Shown: one piece after another, positions 19,195 through 29,235 of the stretch
How positions within the stretch are numbered: the first letter of the stretch is position 1
How the letters are laid out: every line of letters begins with the position of its first letter
From: Pantoea rodasii
GTDB taxonomy: Bacteria > Pseudomonadota > Gammaproteobacteria > Enterobacterales > Enterobacteriaceae
Reading direction: 5' to 3'
DNA length: 64,000 nucleotides
Assembly: GCF_002095465.1 (NCBI RefSeq)
Contig: NZ_MLFP01000011.1
Span: 1-64,000 of the forward strand
Program-made: the position numbers and the translations under genes
The notes under the pieces: generated by a model
What the model was told of the DNA's origin: nothing
The model's input: only the letters and a program-made list of their open reading frames with translations
Database searches by the model: none

Positions 19195-19857
19195 TTACTG
19201 TGGCTTCTGCTGACGTGCCTGACGGCGATGGCGCCATACTTCAATCACGCCTGGCAATATTGAGACCACAATAATGCCCACAATCAGCAGTTTCAGGTTC
19301 TCCTGTACCACCGGCAAGTCACCAAACAGGTAACCGGCATACGAGAACAGCAGCACCCACAGCAGCGCACCCGTGACGTTGAAGAGCGCAAAGTGGCGAT
19401 AAGACATATGTCCCATCCCCGCCACAAAGGGGGCAAAGGTTCGCACGATTGGTACAAAGCGCGCAAGTATAATGGTTTTGCCGCCGTGGCGATCATAGAA
19501 CGCGTGGGTTTTATCCAGATAGCTGCGACGGAAAATTTTCGAGTTCGGATTACTGAAAAGCTTCTCACCGAACAATCGACCAATAGTGTAGTTCACCGCA
19601 TCACCAAGGATGGCAGCAATCACCAGCAGCGTGACCATGACATGGACATTGAGGTCGTTACCCGGCAGTGCCGCCAGCGCGCCAGCAACAAACAGTAACG
19701 AATCCCCTGGCAGGAACGGCGTCACCACCAGACCGGTTTCGCAGAACAGGATCAGGAACAGAATGGCGTAAATCCAGACACCGTACTGCGCCACCAGTTC
19801 GGCTAAATGCACATCAATATGGAGGATAAAGTCGATCAAAAAGTGGATGAATTCCAT
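19195..19857 (-). CDS. dedA: DedA family inner-membrane protein
   Basis: A 220-aa member of the DedA/SNARE-associated family, whose members are linked to undecaprenyl-phosphate or lipid flipping and membrane potential. It has the conserved [20 protein letters not shown] segment and [27 protein letters not shown], which contains the key arginines. The start at 19857 matches the E. coli protein; the extra upstream residues to 19878 are not conserved. It lies downstream of truA on the same strand. Confidence 0.93.
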   Translation of the reverse strand: MEFIHFLIDFILHIDVHLAELVAQYGVWIYAILFLILFCETGLVVTPFLPGDSLLFVAGALAALPGNDLNVHVMVTLLVIAAILGDAVNYTIGRLFGEKLFSNPNSKIFRRSYLDKTHAFYDRHGGKTIILARFVPIVRTFAPFVAGMGHMSYRHFALFNVTGALLWVLLFSYAGYLFGDLPVVQENLKLLIVGIIVVSILPGVIEVWRHRRQARQQKPQ

Positions 19858-19893
19858 AATGTTCCGGCTCCCAAACATCCTTACTCATTTAAA

Positions 19894-20699
19894 TTAATCC
19901 GCGAGGAACAACGGTCCCAACGCAGGCTGAGGTAACGCAAAGTGGGATGGGTAATCCACCGCCACCAAATACAACCCCTCGCTTTAGCGGTCGCTGCCGC
20001 CAGAGTACGATCTTTTGCCGCCAGCAAATCAGCCATCCAGCTTTCCGGCTGATTGCCACAGCCAATTTCCATCAGGCTGCCGACGATATTGCGCACCATA
20101 TGGTGCACGAACGCATTGGCTTTGATATCAACAATCACATATGAGCCGTATCGCGTGACGTTGAGATGCATTACGTTACGCCACGGCGTGCGCGATTGGC
20201 ACTGCACCGCGCGGAACGAGGTAAAGTCGTTCTCGCCAATCAAACACTGCCCGGCACGCTGCATTTTCTCGACATCAAGCGGATGATAAAAATGGGTGAT
20301 GCCATTGCCAAGAATCGCGGGTCGCAGCCGCTGGTTGAAAATCACATAGCGGTAACGACGTGCTGTGGCGCTGAAGCGGGCATGAAATTCATTCGGCACC
20401 GCTTTCACCCAACGTACCGCGATGTCATCCGGCAGGTTGGCATTGACGCCCAGTGTCCAGGCGCTGTCGGCACGCTGTGAGGTGGTTTCAAAATGCACCA
20501 CCTGCCCGGTGCCGTGGACTCCGGCGTCCGTGCGGCCAGCGCAAAACACCACCACCGGATGGTTCGCCACTTTCGTCAGCGCCTTCTCCAGCTTTTCCTG
20601 CACGCTGCGCACTTCGTTTTGTCGCTGCCAGCCGTAATAACGGCTGCCATCGTACTCAATCCCTAACGCCAGCTTAAATGTCGTTTCTTCAGACAACAT
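19894..20699 (-). CDS. truA: tRNA pseudouridine(38-40) synthase TruA, C-terminus frameshifted
   Basis: Converts U38-U40 in the anticodon arm of many tRNAs to pseudouridine. The catalytic aspartate is in [11 protein letters not shown] (Asp58). As sequenced, the frame runs on to 19881 with a nonsense tail (RGCIWWRW...). Restoring one G in AAAGCG[G]AGGGG, near 19980, gives the family ending [12 protein letters not shown] through GPLFLAD with the stop at 19894-19896, 268 aa. The ATG overlaps the usg stop (TAATG). The deletion is probably a sequencing error. Confidence 0.92.
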
Positions 20700-21709
20700 T
20701 AATAGAAGTACTCCTGCACCAATTTCTCAGCAGTTTTTACCGCCATCAGGGCGCCGCCGAAACGAACGTTATCCGCCACCGACCAGAACTGCAGCAGCTC
20801 AGGTACGCCATAATCGTTACGCACGTTACCAATGCTCAACGCATCGCTGCCTGAAGCATCGCTCACCGGCGTAGGGTATTCACCGTCTGCGCTGAGATTG
20901 ATGTCCTCGGCACGATCCAGTTCATCGCGCGCTTCATCCGCCGACAGCGGACGTAAATTTTCCACATGCACAATCTGCGTGTTGCCGTAAAACACCGGCG
21001 CCTGCACGCTGCTGACCGCAATCGGCAAACCGTCGTCCTGCATCACTTTACGCACCTGATCCACCATACGGCGCTCGCTCTCCACGCTGCCCTGGTTGTC
21101 GGCAAGCTGTGGCAGCAGGTTAAACGCCAGCTGGCGACCAAAATAGTGCTCATCCGCCGGTACACCGTTCAGCAACTTCGCGCTCTCACCGGCTAAGCCA
21201 TCCACTGCCGCTTTACCGTGGCTTGAAACGGAGATCAGGTTGGTCACCTGCAAACGGCTCAATCCGGCAGCATCCACCAGCGGTTTGATGGCGTTGAGCA
21301 ACTGGCTCACCAGCGCATCCGCCACCGTCACGATGTTGCGATTACGGTAATCGGCCAGCACCTGTGGATTCACGTCTGGCACCACTAACGGCACATCCGG
21401 TTCCAGCGCGAACAGATCGCTACTGTCGATCACCAGGCAACCCTGGCTTGCAGCTTCATCCGCGTAACGGGCGGAGGCTTCACGACCGGCGGTGAAAAAC
21501 GCCAGCTGCGCCTGCGTCCAGTCAAACTCGGCCGCATCCTTCACATACAAGGTGCGTCCATCAAAACGGACATTTTCACCGGCGCTGTTTTCGCTCGCCA
21601 GCAGATACAATTCACCAACCGGGAACTGGCGTTCCGCCAGCAGTTCCAGTACAGCGTTCCCTACTGCGCCTGTTGCGCCCAATAACGCAATATTCCAGCC
21701 GTCAGACAT
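20699..21709 (-). CDS. usg: Usg, aspartate-semialdehyde dehydrogenase-like protein
   Basis: A 336-aa homologue of Asd of unknown function, always found between pdxB and truA in enterics. The N-terminal nucleotide-binding [16 protein letters not shown] is kept, but the Asd catalytic cysteine motif is not evident, in line with Usg lacking that activity. It is coupled to truA by a one-base overlap. Confidence 0.93.
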   Translation of the reverse strand: MSDGWNIALLGATGAVGNAVLELLAERQFPVGELYLLASENSAGENVRFDGRTLYVKDAAEFDWTQAQLAFFTAGREASARYADEAASQGCLVIDSSDLFALEPDVPLVVPDVNPQVLADYRNRNIVTVADALVSQLLNAIKPLVDAAGLSRLQVTNLISVSSHGKAAVDGLAGESAKLLNGVPADEHYFGRQLAFNLLPQLADNQGSVESERRMVDQVRKVMQDDGLPIAVSSVQAPVFYGNTQIVHVENLRPLSADEARDELDRAEDINLSADGEYPTPVSDASGSDALSIGNVRNDYGVPELLQFWSVADNVRFGGALMAVKTAEKLVQEYFY

Positions 21710-21811
21710 GTTGGTTTACTCCAGACAATGACATAAAAAACAGAGGCGGTGATTACACCGCCTGACATTTAAGACTTTTCCCGCGCGAAAACGCAGGGGA
21801 TTGATTTAACT

Positions 21812-22936
21812 TTACAAACTGGCGCGGAAACCGAGCTTTTCCAGCATCGCGGCCGTATCCGCATCGTCACATTTCACCTGCAGCGATGACCATTCACGAC
21901 GCTCTTCATACTGTTTGCGCAGGCGATCAAACTCGCCCGGTTTGGCAGCCACTTTTCGCAGTGGCGCATCATCGCGGCGCACATCATACACCAGGTGCAC
22001 CAGTCGTTTCAGCGTAGGCTGATCGAGCTTGCCGTGCAGTGTGATGGTGCCAAATTCCGGTGCAGGCAGCAGGCTGTCCAGCGACACCTGTTGCGGCTGG
22101 CCAATAAACTCACACCAGGCCTCAAACACCTGAGTGGTGCCGCGTGCCTTGCCTTCCAGCGTATAGCCCGCAATATGCGCGGTGGCAATATCGACTTTAT
22201 CCAGCAGATCAAGATTGAGATCCGGCTCCGGTTCCCACACATCCAGCACCACGCTGAGATCGTTACGCATTCTCAGTACTTCCAGCAGCGCGGCGTTGTC
22301 GACCACCGGCCCACGGCAGGCGTTGATCAGAATGGTGTTAGGTTTTAGCGCCATCAGCAGCGCCAGATCGGCCAAATGCCAGCTCTTATAAGGGCCATCT
22401 TTAAACAGCGGCGTGTGGAACGTCAGAATATCAGCCTGTGCCACCAGCTGATCCAGCGAGTGAAACGTTTCCTGATCGCCACGATCGGCACGCGGCGGAT
22501 CGCACAGCAGGGTTTTTACGCCCCAGGCTTCAAGACGCTTTTGCAGACGACCACCGACATTACCGACGCCGACGATGCCCACGGTACGATCGCGAAGTTC
22601 AAAGCCGTCGCGCTCAGCAAGCAGCAACAAGGAAGAGAACACATACTCGACGACGGCAATCGCGTTACAGCCTGGCGCCGCTGAGAAAGCAATACCGGCC
22701 GCCGCCAGTGAGGCGTCATCGACGTGATCGGTGCCCGCTGTTGCGGTACCGACAAACTTCACTGGCGTACCCGCCAGCAGCGCCGCATTTACTTTGGTCA
22801 CCGAGCGCACCATCAGCCCTGCGGCATCCTGCAATTCTGCTTCCGGTAACGGACGACCCGGCACCGCTACCACTTCACCGGTGCGACTGAACAGTTCACG
22901 AGCGTAGGGCATATTTTCATCGACGAGAATTTTCAC
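21812..22936 (-). CDS. pdxB: Erythronate-4-phosphate dehydrogenase PdxB
   Basis: Second step of pyridoxal phosphate synthesis, oxidising 4-phosphoerythronate. A D-2-hydroxyacid dehydrogenase of 374 aa with the Rossmann motif [17 protein letters not shown], the catalytic arginine region [13 protein letters not shown], and the histidine in [15 protein letters not shown]. The start [12 protein letters not shown] is the family start. It heads the pdxB-usg-truA-dedA group. Confidence 0.95.
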   Translation of the reverse strand: MKILVDENMPYARELFSRTGEVVAVPGRPLPEAELQDAAGLMVRSVTKVNAALLAGTPVKFVGTATAGTDHVDDASLAAAGIAFSAAPGCNAIAVVEYVFSSLLLLAERDGFELRDRTVGIVGVGNVGGRLQKRLEAWGVKTLLCDPPRADRGDQETFHSLDQLVAQADILTFHTPLFKDGPYKSWHLADLALLMALKPNTILINACRGPVVDNAALLEVLRMRNDLSVVLDVWEPEPDLNLDLLDKVDIATAHIAGYTLEGKARGTTQVFEAWCEFIGQPQQVSLDSLLPAPEFGTITLHGKLDQPTLKRLVHLVYDVRRDDAPLRKVAAKPGEFDRLRKQYEERREWSSLQVKCDDADTAAMLEKLGFRASL

Positions 22937-22994
22937 TGCGGCGGTCCTGTCTGCTGAAGTTTTTAAGGCGCGTATTCTGACATAAAGCCGGGGA

Positions 22995-23774
22995 TTAACC
23001 TAACCGACTGCGATAGCGATCCGGCGTGGTGCCGGCCTGTTGTTGAAACATCACAATCAACGCCGACGCGGAGCTGTAGCCCAGTTGGTGCGCAATTCCC
23101 TGCACGCTACAGCCCTGCTCCAGCAGCGCGATCGCGCGCAGAAAACGCAGGCGCTGCCGCCATTCGCTGAACGGCATATTCAATTGCTGCTGACAGCGTC
23201 GTGCCAGCGTACGCTCGGTGGTGAAAACCCGCTTCGCCCATTGTGCCAGCGTGGTGTTATCGCCGGGATTCTCCTCCAGCGCGCGCAAAATGGGCGCGAG
23301 GAATTTATCATCTGACACCGGCAAATAACTGGTGTGTACCGGCGCCAGACGCAGACGATCAATCACGACCTGGCATAGCCGCCAATCGGCTTCGGTTTGG
23401 GGCTGCTCCAGCTCGCGGCGCGCAAAGTCATTCATGATGGCGTGCACAATGGCATCGGCGTGCAGTAAACAAGCGTGATCCGGCATGCCCCGACAAAGAT
23501 CGGCGGCCAGATTAAAAGTGCGAAACTGCGCCTGACAATGGTTATAGCTGCTGTGGCGCTGTTCGGGAGGGATCCAGATCGGCATCTCGGCAGGGGTTAA
23601 CAGTCGTTCGCCTTCCACTTCCATCTCCAGAACGTGGCTGGTCACAAAAATCACCTGGCCCCAACTGTGATGGTGCGGCAAATATTCGGTTCTGGCGTTG
23701 GTCTGCTCGTAGCGCATAAAAAATCGCAGCAGTGGCGCATCAATCGGCGGCTGATACTCGATCTGTAAATTCAT
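22995..23774 (-). CDS. AraC-family transcriptional regulator (NimR/YeaM-like)
   Basis: A 259-aa regulator with an N-terminal cupin ([20 protein letters not shown]) and a C-terminal double helix-turn-helix ([20 protein letters not shown] and [20 protein letters not shown]). The layout is that of NimR-type regulators, which control a neighbouring exporter. The divergent EamA transporter 95 bases away is the probable target. Neither gene is at this place in E. coli. Confidence 0.85.
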   Translation of the reverse strand: MNLQIEYQPPIDAPLLRFFMRYEQTNARTEYLPHHHSWGQVIFVTSHVLEMEVEGERLLTPAEMPIWIPPEQRHSSYNHCQAQFRTFNLAADLCRGMPDHACLLHADAIVHAIMNDFARRELEQPQTEADWRLCQVVIDRLRLAPVHTSYLPVSDDKFLAPILRALEENPGDNTTLAQWAKRVFTTERTLARRCQQQLNMPFSEWRQRLRFLRAIALLEQGCSVQGIAHQLGYSSASALIVMFQQQAGTTPDRYRSRLG

Positions 23775-23776
23775 TC

Positions 23777-23811
23777 TGTCCGGTCATTAACGAATGTTGT
23801 CCGATTTTAAC
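23777..23811. promoter_or_regulatory. Direct repeats, candidate operator of the AraC regulator
   Basis: TGTCCGGTCATTAAC (23777-23791) and TGTCCGATTTTAAC (23798-23811) start 21 bases apart, two helical turns. That is the usual form of an AraC-family site. They lie between the divergent regulator and transporter genes. Confidence 0.5.
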
Positions 23812-23869
23812 TATCTGGTTCAAACCGGTCAAATGTAAACTATTCGCGATTAAACTCAAGAGTCGTACG

Positions 23870-24775
23870 ATGAATTTACTGTTTCCGCTGATAGCGGTGA
23901 TGATCTGGTCGATCAACACTATCGTCAGCAAACTCTCTGCCGGGAGCATCGATCCTGCCGCCATCTCCTTTTACCGTTGGCTATTAGCGCTGCTAGTGTT
24001 GGCGCCCTTTTGCCTGCCGGGCGTGTGGCGTCATCGTCATGCCATCAAAGCCAACCTGTGGCGCCTATTGATCCTCGGCTTACTGGGCATGGTGCTGTAT
24101 CAGAGTCTCGCCTACTATGCCGCGCACAGTGTATCGGCGGTGATGATGGGTATTTTGGGCGCGACCATTCCGTTGCTGACCATCCTGCTCAGCCTGTTCG
24201 TTCTGCGCCTTGCGCCAACGCGCGGCATCCTGATTGGCGGCCTGCTGTCCTTTGCCGGTCTGGTATGGCTGGTGAGTGAAGGCAACCCGACACAGCTGCT
24301 GAATCAGCGTCTTGGCAACGGTGAGTTGATGATGCTGGCGGCTTCAACTTCGTATGCGCTTTACGGTGTGCTGACCAAACGCTGGGCGATTCCGCTGCCT
24401 ACCTGGCAGAGTCTGTATGTGCAGATTTTCTTTGGCGTATTACTATTGTTGCCCGGTTTTCTGCGCGCACCGGACGTGACGCTCAATCTGCTTAACATCC
24501 CGCTGGTGCTGTTTGCCGGGCTGTTCGCATCCATTATTGCCCCATTCCTGTGGATCCTTGGCGTACAACGTCTCGGTGCCAGCACCACCACCATTTTTAT
24601 GAATTTCGTGCCAGCTTTCACTGCCATCATTGCCGTGTTGTTCCTGCATGAACAGCTGCATGCCTATCACTGGATTGGTGGTGGGATGACGTTGGTGGGT
24701 GTGATTCTGGCGCAACGGTTGAAAACGCCGCTACGTAAACCGCGCGCGACGACCCTCCCCGATCCCGCGGCCTGA
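23870..24775 (+). CDS. EamA/DMT family transporter
   Basis: A 301-aa, ten-helix drug/metabolite transporter with two EamA repeats; the first begins MNLLFPLIAVMIWSINTIVS and the second GELMMLAASTSYALYGVLTK. Such proteins export amino acids or other small metabolites. The substrate is not readable from sequence. The ATG at 23870 begins the first helix; the open frame upstream covers the regulatory region and is not coding. Confidence 0.85.
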   Translation: MNLLFPLIAVMIWSINTIVSKLSAGSIDPAAISFYRWLLALLVLAPFCLPGVWRHRHAIKANLWRLLILGLLGMVLYQSLAYYAAHSVSAVMMGILGATIPLLTILLSLFVLRLAPTRGILIGGLLSFAGLVWLVSEGNPTQLLNQRLGNGELMMLAASTSYALYGVLTKRWAIPLPTWQSLYVQIFFGVLLLLPGFLRAPDVTLNLLNIPLVLFAGLFASIIAPFLWILGVQRLGASTTTIFMNFVPAFTAIIAVLFLHEQLHAYHWIGGGMTLVGVILAQRLKTPLRKPRATTLPDPAA

Positions 24776-24797
24776 CTTTATTGCCCCGAAAGGCCCC

Positions 24798-24826
24798 AGC
24801 CCCCGTGGATTTCCCGGGGGCTTTTG
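24798..24826 (+). terminator. Terminator after the EamA gene
   Basis: AGCCCCCG (24798-24805) pairs with CGGGGGCT (24815-24822) around a nine-base loop, followed by TTT. It stands between the transporter and flk. Confidence 0.8.
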
Positions 24827-24889
24827 CTATCATGTGTCCTCTTTTTTCCGGCGCACCCGGATCTGACCTCGTTTTTCAAGGATTCCGCC

Positions 24890-25921
24890 ATGCAACCTCT
24901 CAGCGGTCCCGGTGTGCCTGCGGGCGATCGTTCAACGCTCACTCATGCGACTGGCCCTACACGTCCTGGCGGACCCGCCGGTGAACAGCCGTTGTCTCCA
25001 GCCCAGCGCACCACGCTGGAGCGCCTGATTGTGCGCATCATGTCACTCAGTACGCTGAAAGCGCCCGAACTGTGGGCTGGCGTTCGTCATGAAGTGGGTG
25101 TGAAGAACGATGCCGAACTGCAATCGCGCCATTTCCCGGTCGCCGAACAGCATTTAAATGGACGTTTAACCCAGGTGCAGAACAGCCTGGCGACGCGCCA
25201 GCTGTTGCAACAACTTTTGGAAAAATTGCCGCAGGGTAACAATCGTCAGGCTGTTAGTGACTTTATCCGTCAGCAATTTAACCAAACGGTGCTGAGCGCG
25301 CTGTCTCAGGACCAGCTGCGTCAGGTATTGACCATGCTGCAAAATGGGCAGATGGCGATCCCGCAGCCGCAGCAGACACGTGTTTCCGATCGCACGCTGC
25401 TGCCAGCCGAGCAGCAGTCACTGAACCAGCAGGTGACGCGTTTGGCCGCTACCACGGGAGAATCGCCGGTCAAACTGCTGGCTGATACCCTGAAGTTGGT
25501 GAATCTGAAGAGTGGCGATCCGGTTCCATCGCGCCATTTCCCGCTGCTGACACAATATTTGCAGGTGCGTCAGACGCTCGGTCAGCACAGTGCCCCAACC
25601 TTGCAATTGCTGGAAACCTCGCTGAAACAGCCGCTGACGCACGATGAACAGCGTTTGCTGGAGGATTACTCTCAGCAGCGCTTCCAGGCCACACCGCAAA
25701 CGGTGCTGACGTCCGCGCAAACCCAGGATCTGCTCAACCTGCTGTTTAGCCGTCGCGTGGAGAAAACCCTGGAGCAGCCGCTCGCCGCCAGTGATATTCG
25801 GCCTCAGCCGATCTGGTCGCCGTGGATCGAGATGCTGCCACGTCCGCTGGCACAGCGCCCGGCGTTAACGGTGATCCTCGGTCTGGCACTGTTCTTCTTT
25901 TTACTCTGGCTGTTCTTGTAA
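24890..25921 (+). CDS. flk: Flagellar regulator Flk
   Basis: A 343-aa membrane-anchored protein that prevents early secretion of late flagellar substrates, monitoring P- and L-ring assembly. The body is Gln-rich and helical with conserved NNRQAVSDFIRQQFNQT. A single hydrophobic C-terminal anchor (ALTVILGLALFFFLLWLFL) ends the protein, as in E. coli Flk. The ATG at 24890 follows AAGGA and gives the family start MQPLSGP. In E. coli flk also follows pdxB; here a regulator/transporter pair has been placed between them. Confidence 0.9.
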   Translation: MQPLSGPGVPAGDRSTLTHATGPTRPGGPAGEQPLSPAQRTTLERLIVRIMSLSTLKAPELWAGVRHEVGVKNDAELQSRHFPVAEQHLNGRLTQVQNSLATRQLLQQLLEKLPQGNNRQAVSDFIRQQFNQTVLSALSQDQLRQVLTMLQNGQMAIPQPQQTRVSDRTLLPAEQQSLNQQVTRLAATTGESPVKLLADTLKLVNLKSGDPVPSRHFPLLTQYLQVRQTLGQHSAPTLQLLETSLKQPLTHDEQRLLEDYSQQRFQATPQTVLTSAQTQDLLNLLFSRRVEKTLEQPLAASDIRPQPIWSPWIEMLPRPLAQRPALTVILGLALFFFLLWLFL

Positions 25922-25922
25922 T

Positions 25923-26366
25923 TTAACAACCGCAATGCGCGCCGGGTGTGGCTTGTGGCCATTCACCCGGTGCAGCTCCCCACGTAAGTGGATGCCCATC
26001 ACGCTTCCAGAAATCCAATCCGCCAATTAACTCTTTGACCTGAAAGCCCAGCGCTGCCAGTTTCAGCGCCGCTTTGGTCGAGCCGTTGCAGCCGATTCCA
26101 TCGCAATAAGTGATGTAAACCTTCGAGCGGTCAAGCTGCGCGGTGGACTGCGCATCCATGGTGCGATGCGGAAATGAGATCGCCCCGCTGATATGCCCTG
26201 CCTGATACACCTCGGAGGATCGCGCATCAATCACCACAATCGCGCTAATACCCTGCGCCAGATCCTCAGCCAAATCCCAGGCATCGGTGTAATAACTCAG
26301 TTTGTGCTGCAGATAGGCCAGGCTCTGTTGCGGGCTGGCTGGCGGATAAAATAAGACCGATGACAT
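25923..26366 (-). CDS. Rhodanese-like domain protein
   Basis: A single-domain rhodanese of 147 aa. The active-site loop is YCDGIGCNGSTKAAL, with a candidate persulfide-carrying cysteine, and the domain ends with LIGGLDFWKRDGHPL. It ends in HCGC. It is divergent from a MocR-type regulator with only 86 bases between them, and a palindrome in that gap suggests joint control. The physiological sulfur acceptor is unknown. Confidence 0.85.
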   Translation of the reverse strand: MSSVLFYPPASPQQSLAYLQHKLSYYTDAWDLAEDLAQGISAIVVIDARSSEVYQAGHISGAISFPHRTMDAQSTAQLDRSKVYITYCDGIGCNGSTKAALKLAALGFQVKELIGGLDFWKRDGHPLTWGAAPGEWPQATPGAHCGC

Positions 26367-26403
26367 GGCATTCTCCTGTTGTGATTTCCTTCGAGTTTAC
26401 GGC

Positions 26404-26431
26404 AAAGTGGTCTGTAATTTGATACCACTTT
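26404..26431. promoter_or_regulatory. Perfect inverted repeat, candidate MocR operator
   Basis: AAAGTGGT (26404-26411) and ACCACTTT (26424-26431) with a 12-base spacer; a third half-site, GACCAC, lies at 26446-26451 just before the MocR start. It is placed to control both the rhodanese and the regulator genes. Confidence 0.6.
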
Positions 26432-26452
26432 AGCTGTAGCGATAAGACCACG

Positions 26453-27889
26453 ATGAACAACACTTTTTTGGCTCTGTTCGATCATCACAATACGGGTGGA
26501 TTGCGTGAACGCCTGTGCACCACGCTGCGACAGGCGATCGCGCAAGGGCATTTATCCCATCACCAGCGATTGCCATCCAGCCGCCAGTTGGCGCGGGATC
26601 TCTCGCTGTCCCGCGTGACCGTTGAGGCCGCGTATGCCCAGCTGGAGAGCGAGGGCTACCTGCTGAGACAAGCCGGACGTGGCACCTTTGTTTCTATAGC
26701 GATGCCACAACGGACGCAGCCGTCAGTAACGCATGATACGCCGCACTTCTCTGATCGCGGTGAACGGGTGCTGGCGACGGGCGGTTGCCAAGATCCGCCA
26801 TTCCCGCATGCTTTTGCGGCTGGTTCACCGGAGTTACGCGCATTTCCTCACACGCAGTGGCGCCGTATCAGCAACAGCGTGCAACGTCGTCTCGGCAGTC
26901 AGGTCATGGGCTATGGTGATCCGCTGGGCTATTGGCCGCTGCGTCAGGCAGTCGCGGATTATTTGGCGCTGTCGCGTGGAGTGCGTTGTCGCGCTGAGCA
27001 AGTGGTGATGCTGACCAGCTCGCAGCAGGCGTTGCAACTGCTGGCGCTGATGTTTCTCGATAGCGGTGATGAAGTGTGGCTGGAGGAGCCTGGTTATCCG
27101 GGCGCGCGCAACGCGTTTCTCGCCGCAGGTGCCCATTGCCGGGCGATGCCACTGGATAGCGAAGGTGCCGTGCCGCTCAGCGGGCGCGCTAAGCTGGTGT
27201 ATCTGACACCTGCTCACCACTATCCTACGGGTACGCCGATGAGTCTGCCACGCCGTTTACGCTGGCTGGCGTGGGCGCGTCAACATCAGAGCTGGTTAAT
27301 TGAGGACGATTACGACAGCGAGTTTCACTATGAGGAACGCCCAGCTCCTGCATTGCAGGGGCTGGAAAACGACAGCAGGGTGATCTGCTTAGGAACCTTC
27401 TCTAAAACGCTGTTTCCATCGCTGCGTCTGGCATGGATGGTGGTGCCGGAGCAATTAGTGGATGCGCTGGGTCGCGCACGTAGCGTGATGGACGGGCACA
27501 GCGCTCTGCTACCGCAGGCAATCACTGCCGAATTTTTGCAACAGGGCCATTTTGCCAGCCACCTGCGGCTAATGCGCCAGCTCTATCACAGCCGGCGCGA
27601 TCGATTGCTGGAGCAGATCACTTCGCGCATGCAGCCGTGGCTAACGCCTTTACACGCGGCAGGTGGACTGCAGTTGACCGTCCAGTTGCGTCAGGGCGAC
27701 GAAGCGCGATTAACCCAGTTGGCTGCTGACGCTGGCCTGCTGTTACCGCGCTTGTCACCTTTATATGCAGGCAGTCCGCCACAATCTGGCTGGATGCTCG
27801 GTTTTGCTGCGCTGACGCCGGGCGAGATCATCAGCGCCTGCGATAAGCTGGTTACGCTGCTGACGCGCCACGCGCAAACGTCCAGGTAA
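26453..27889 (+). CDS. MocR/PdxR-family transcriptional regulator
   Basis: A 478-aa fusion of a GntR-type winged helix ([20 protein letters not shown], residues 41-60) and a fold-type I aminotransferase domain. The PLP lysine is in [14 protein letters not shown], and IEDDYDSEF is the family's conserved aspartate motif. Regulators of this type sense PLP or an amino compound. The neighbouring rhodanese gene and the local palindrome make that gene the likely target. Its last 38 bases overlap the end of convergent yfcJ. Confidence 0.88.
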   Translation: MNNTFLALFDHHNTGGLRERLCTTLRQAIAQGHLSHHQRLPSSRQLARDLSLSRVTVEAAYAQLESEGYLLRQAGRGTFVSIAMPQRTQPSVTHDTPHFSDRGERVLATGGCQDPPFPHAFAAGSPELRAFPHTQWRRISNSVQRRLGSQVMGYGDPLGYWPLRQAVADYLALSRGVRCRAEQVVMLTSSQQALQLLALMFLDSGDEVWLEEPGYPGARNAFLAAGAHCRAMPLDSEGAVPLSGRAKLVYLTPAHHYPTGTPMSLPRRLRWLAWARQHQSWLIEDDYDSEFHYEERPAPALQGLENDSRVICLGTFSKTLFPSLRLAWMVVPEQLVDALGRARSVMDGHSALLPQAITAEFLQQGHFASHLRLMRQLYHSRRDRLLEQITSRMQPWLTPLHAAGGLQLTVQLRQGDEARLTQLAADAGLLLPRLSPLYAGSPPQSGWMLGFAALTPGEIISACDKLVTLLTRHAQTSR

Positions 27890-29033
27890 CGAGAATGCCC
27901 AACGCGGCGCAGCATGCACCGGCCAGATAGACCGAGCCGTAACCCAACGCGGTGGCGAGTAACCCGGTCAGCGGCCCGCTGGCACCGTAAGCGATATCCT
28001 GGAAGGCTGAAAAACCGCCCAGCGCCGTGCCACGAATTTGCGGCGAGACACGCTTGATCACCTCGACGCCGAGCGCCGGGAAAATCAACGAGCAGCCGCA
28101 ACCGGTTAGCGCGGCGCCAATCAGCGCCATCCAGCCTGAGGTTGCGCAGGCCAGCACCAACAAACCGGCGGTTTCCACCAGCAGCGAAACCATCGCGACG
28201 CGCACACCACCGTGACGATCCGGCAGACCGCCAAAGAACACGCGTACCAATACAAAAGCACAGCCAAATGCAGTTAGCGCAAAACCGGCGTTGCCCCAGT
28301 TTTCTGCGGCAAAATAGAGCGAGGTAAACGTCCCGATCACCGCGAATCCAGTACCCTGTAATGCCAGCGCCACGCCGGGTTGGAAAATGGTTTTCACTAC
28401 ACTAAACAGTGAAGGGCGTTCACCACCCACCACCGGCACTTTACTCACCCAGCTATTGATCGCCAGCGAGAGCAATGGCAGCAACAATGCAACGGCACCG
28501 AGTGCCGCAAATCCGCCATGTTGATTGATCAATAAACCCAGCGGTGCACCCGCCGCCAGCGATCCATAAATCGCCATGCCATTCCACGACATCACCAACC
28601 CGGAACGTTTGCTGCCCACCAGCCCCATGCCCCAGGTGAGATTGCCGGTCAACAGCAGGCTTTCACCAAAGCCCAGCAGCAAGCGACCTACCGCCAGCAA
28701 GCCAAACTTGCCCCAGGGTGAAACCGGCAATAGCGCCGCCGCCAGATAGGCCACACCCACCAGCGCGATAGCGAGCATGCCGTGTTGTGTGGTGAGCTTC
28801 GCGCCATGCTGATCGGCGCGGCGTCCGGCAAAACTGCGCGTCAGCAGCGTGGCGAAGAATTGAATCCCCACCGCGACACCCACCATCAGGTTGCTCATGC
28901 CCAATTCCTGATGCACATAAAGCGGAATAACCGGCAGCGCCAGGCCTGCGGTTAAGTAAGTGAGAAACACCGCAAAAGATATGCAGCCCAGAGGCAGCAC
29001 AGATTGCGTCTGCGTATCAGCAGCCGTGGTCAT
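27852..29033 (-). CDS. yfcJ: MFS transporter YfcJ
   Basis: A 393-aa, twelve-helix MFS protein similar over its length to E. coli YfcJ (IAFAVFLTYMT-like start, [41 protein letters not shown]). YfcJ and YhhS belong to a drug-efflux related group; the substrate is not known. It lies beside fabB as in E. coli, and its 3' end overlaps the MocR gene. Confidence 0.88.
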   Translation of the reverse strand: MTTAADTQTQSVLPLGCISFAVFLTYLTAGLALPVIPLYVHQELGMSNLMVGVAVGIQFFATLLTRSFAGRRADQHGAKLTTQHGMLAIALVGVAYLAAALLPVSPWGKFGLLAVGRLLLGFGESLLLTGNLTWGMGLVGSKRSGLVMSWNGMAIYGSLAAGAPLGLLINQHGGFAALGAVALLLPLLSLAINSWVSKVPVVGGERPSLFSVVKTIFQPGVALALQGTGFAVIGTFTSLYFAAENWGNAGFALTAFGCAFVLVRVFFGGLPDRHGGVRVAMVSLLVETAGLLVLACATSGWMALIGAALTGCGCSLIFPALGVEVIKRVSPQIRGTALGGFSAFQDIAYGASGPLTGLLATALGYGSVYLAGACCAALGILVTWTFARGASAA

Positions 29034-29191
29034 GATGGTATGAACTCCTTGTTCAGGGCATGCGCTATCAGTTCATTTGCTGCACGCGGGCAGAAATGAC
29101 TTATTTGGTTCAAATTGTGCGCAAACGATTATTTTATTTCAGGCAAGATGGGATGAGTGTAGGCAAGCGGTGGGGGAAATGTCAAAAACAA

Positions 29192-29216
29192 CAGGGGCCG
29201 GATAGACCGGCCCCTG
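29192..29216 (-). terminator. Terminator after fabB
   Basis: Ten-base perfect stem CAGGGGCCGG / CCGGCCCCTG with a five-base loop. On the minus strand the tail TTGTTTTTG follows. Confidence 0.85.
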
Positions 29217-29235
29217 GAAAACTGTGATCACGCTA

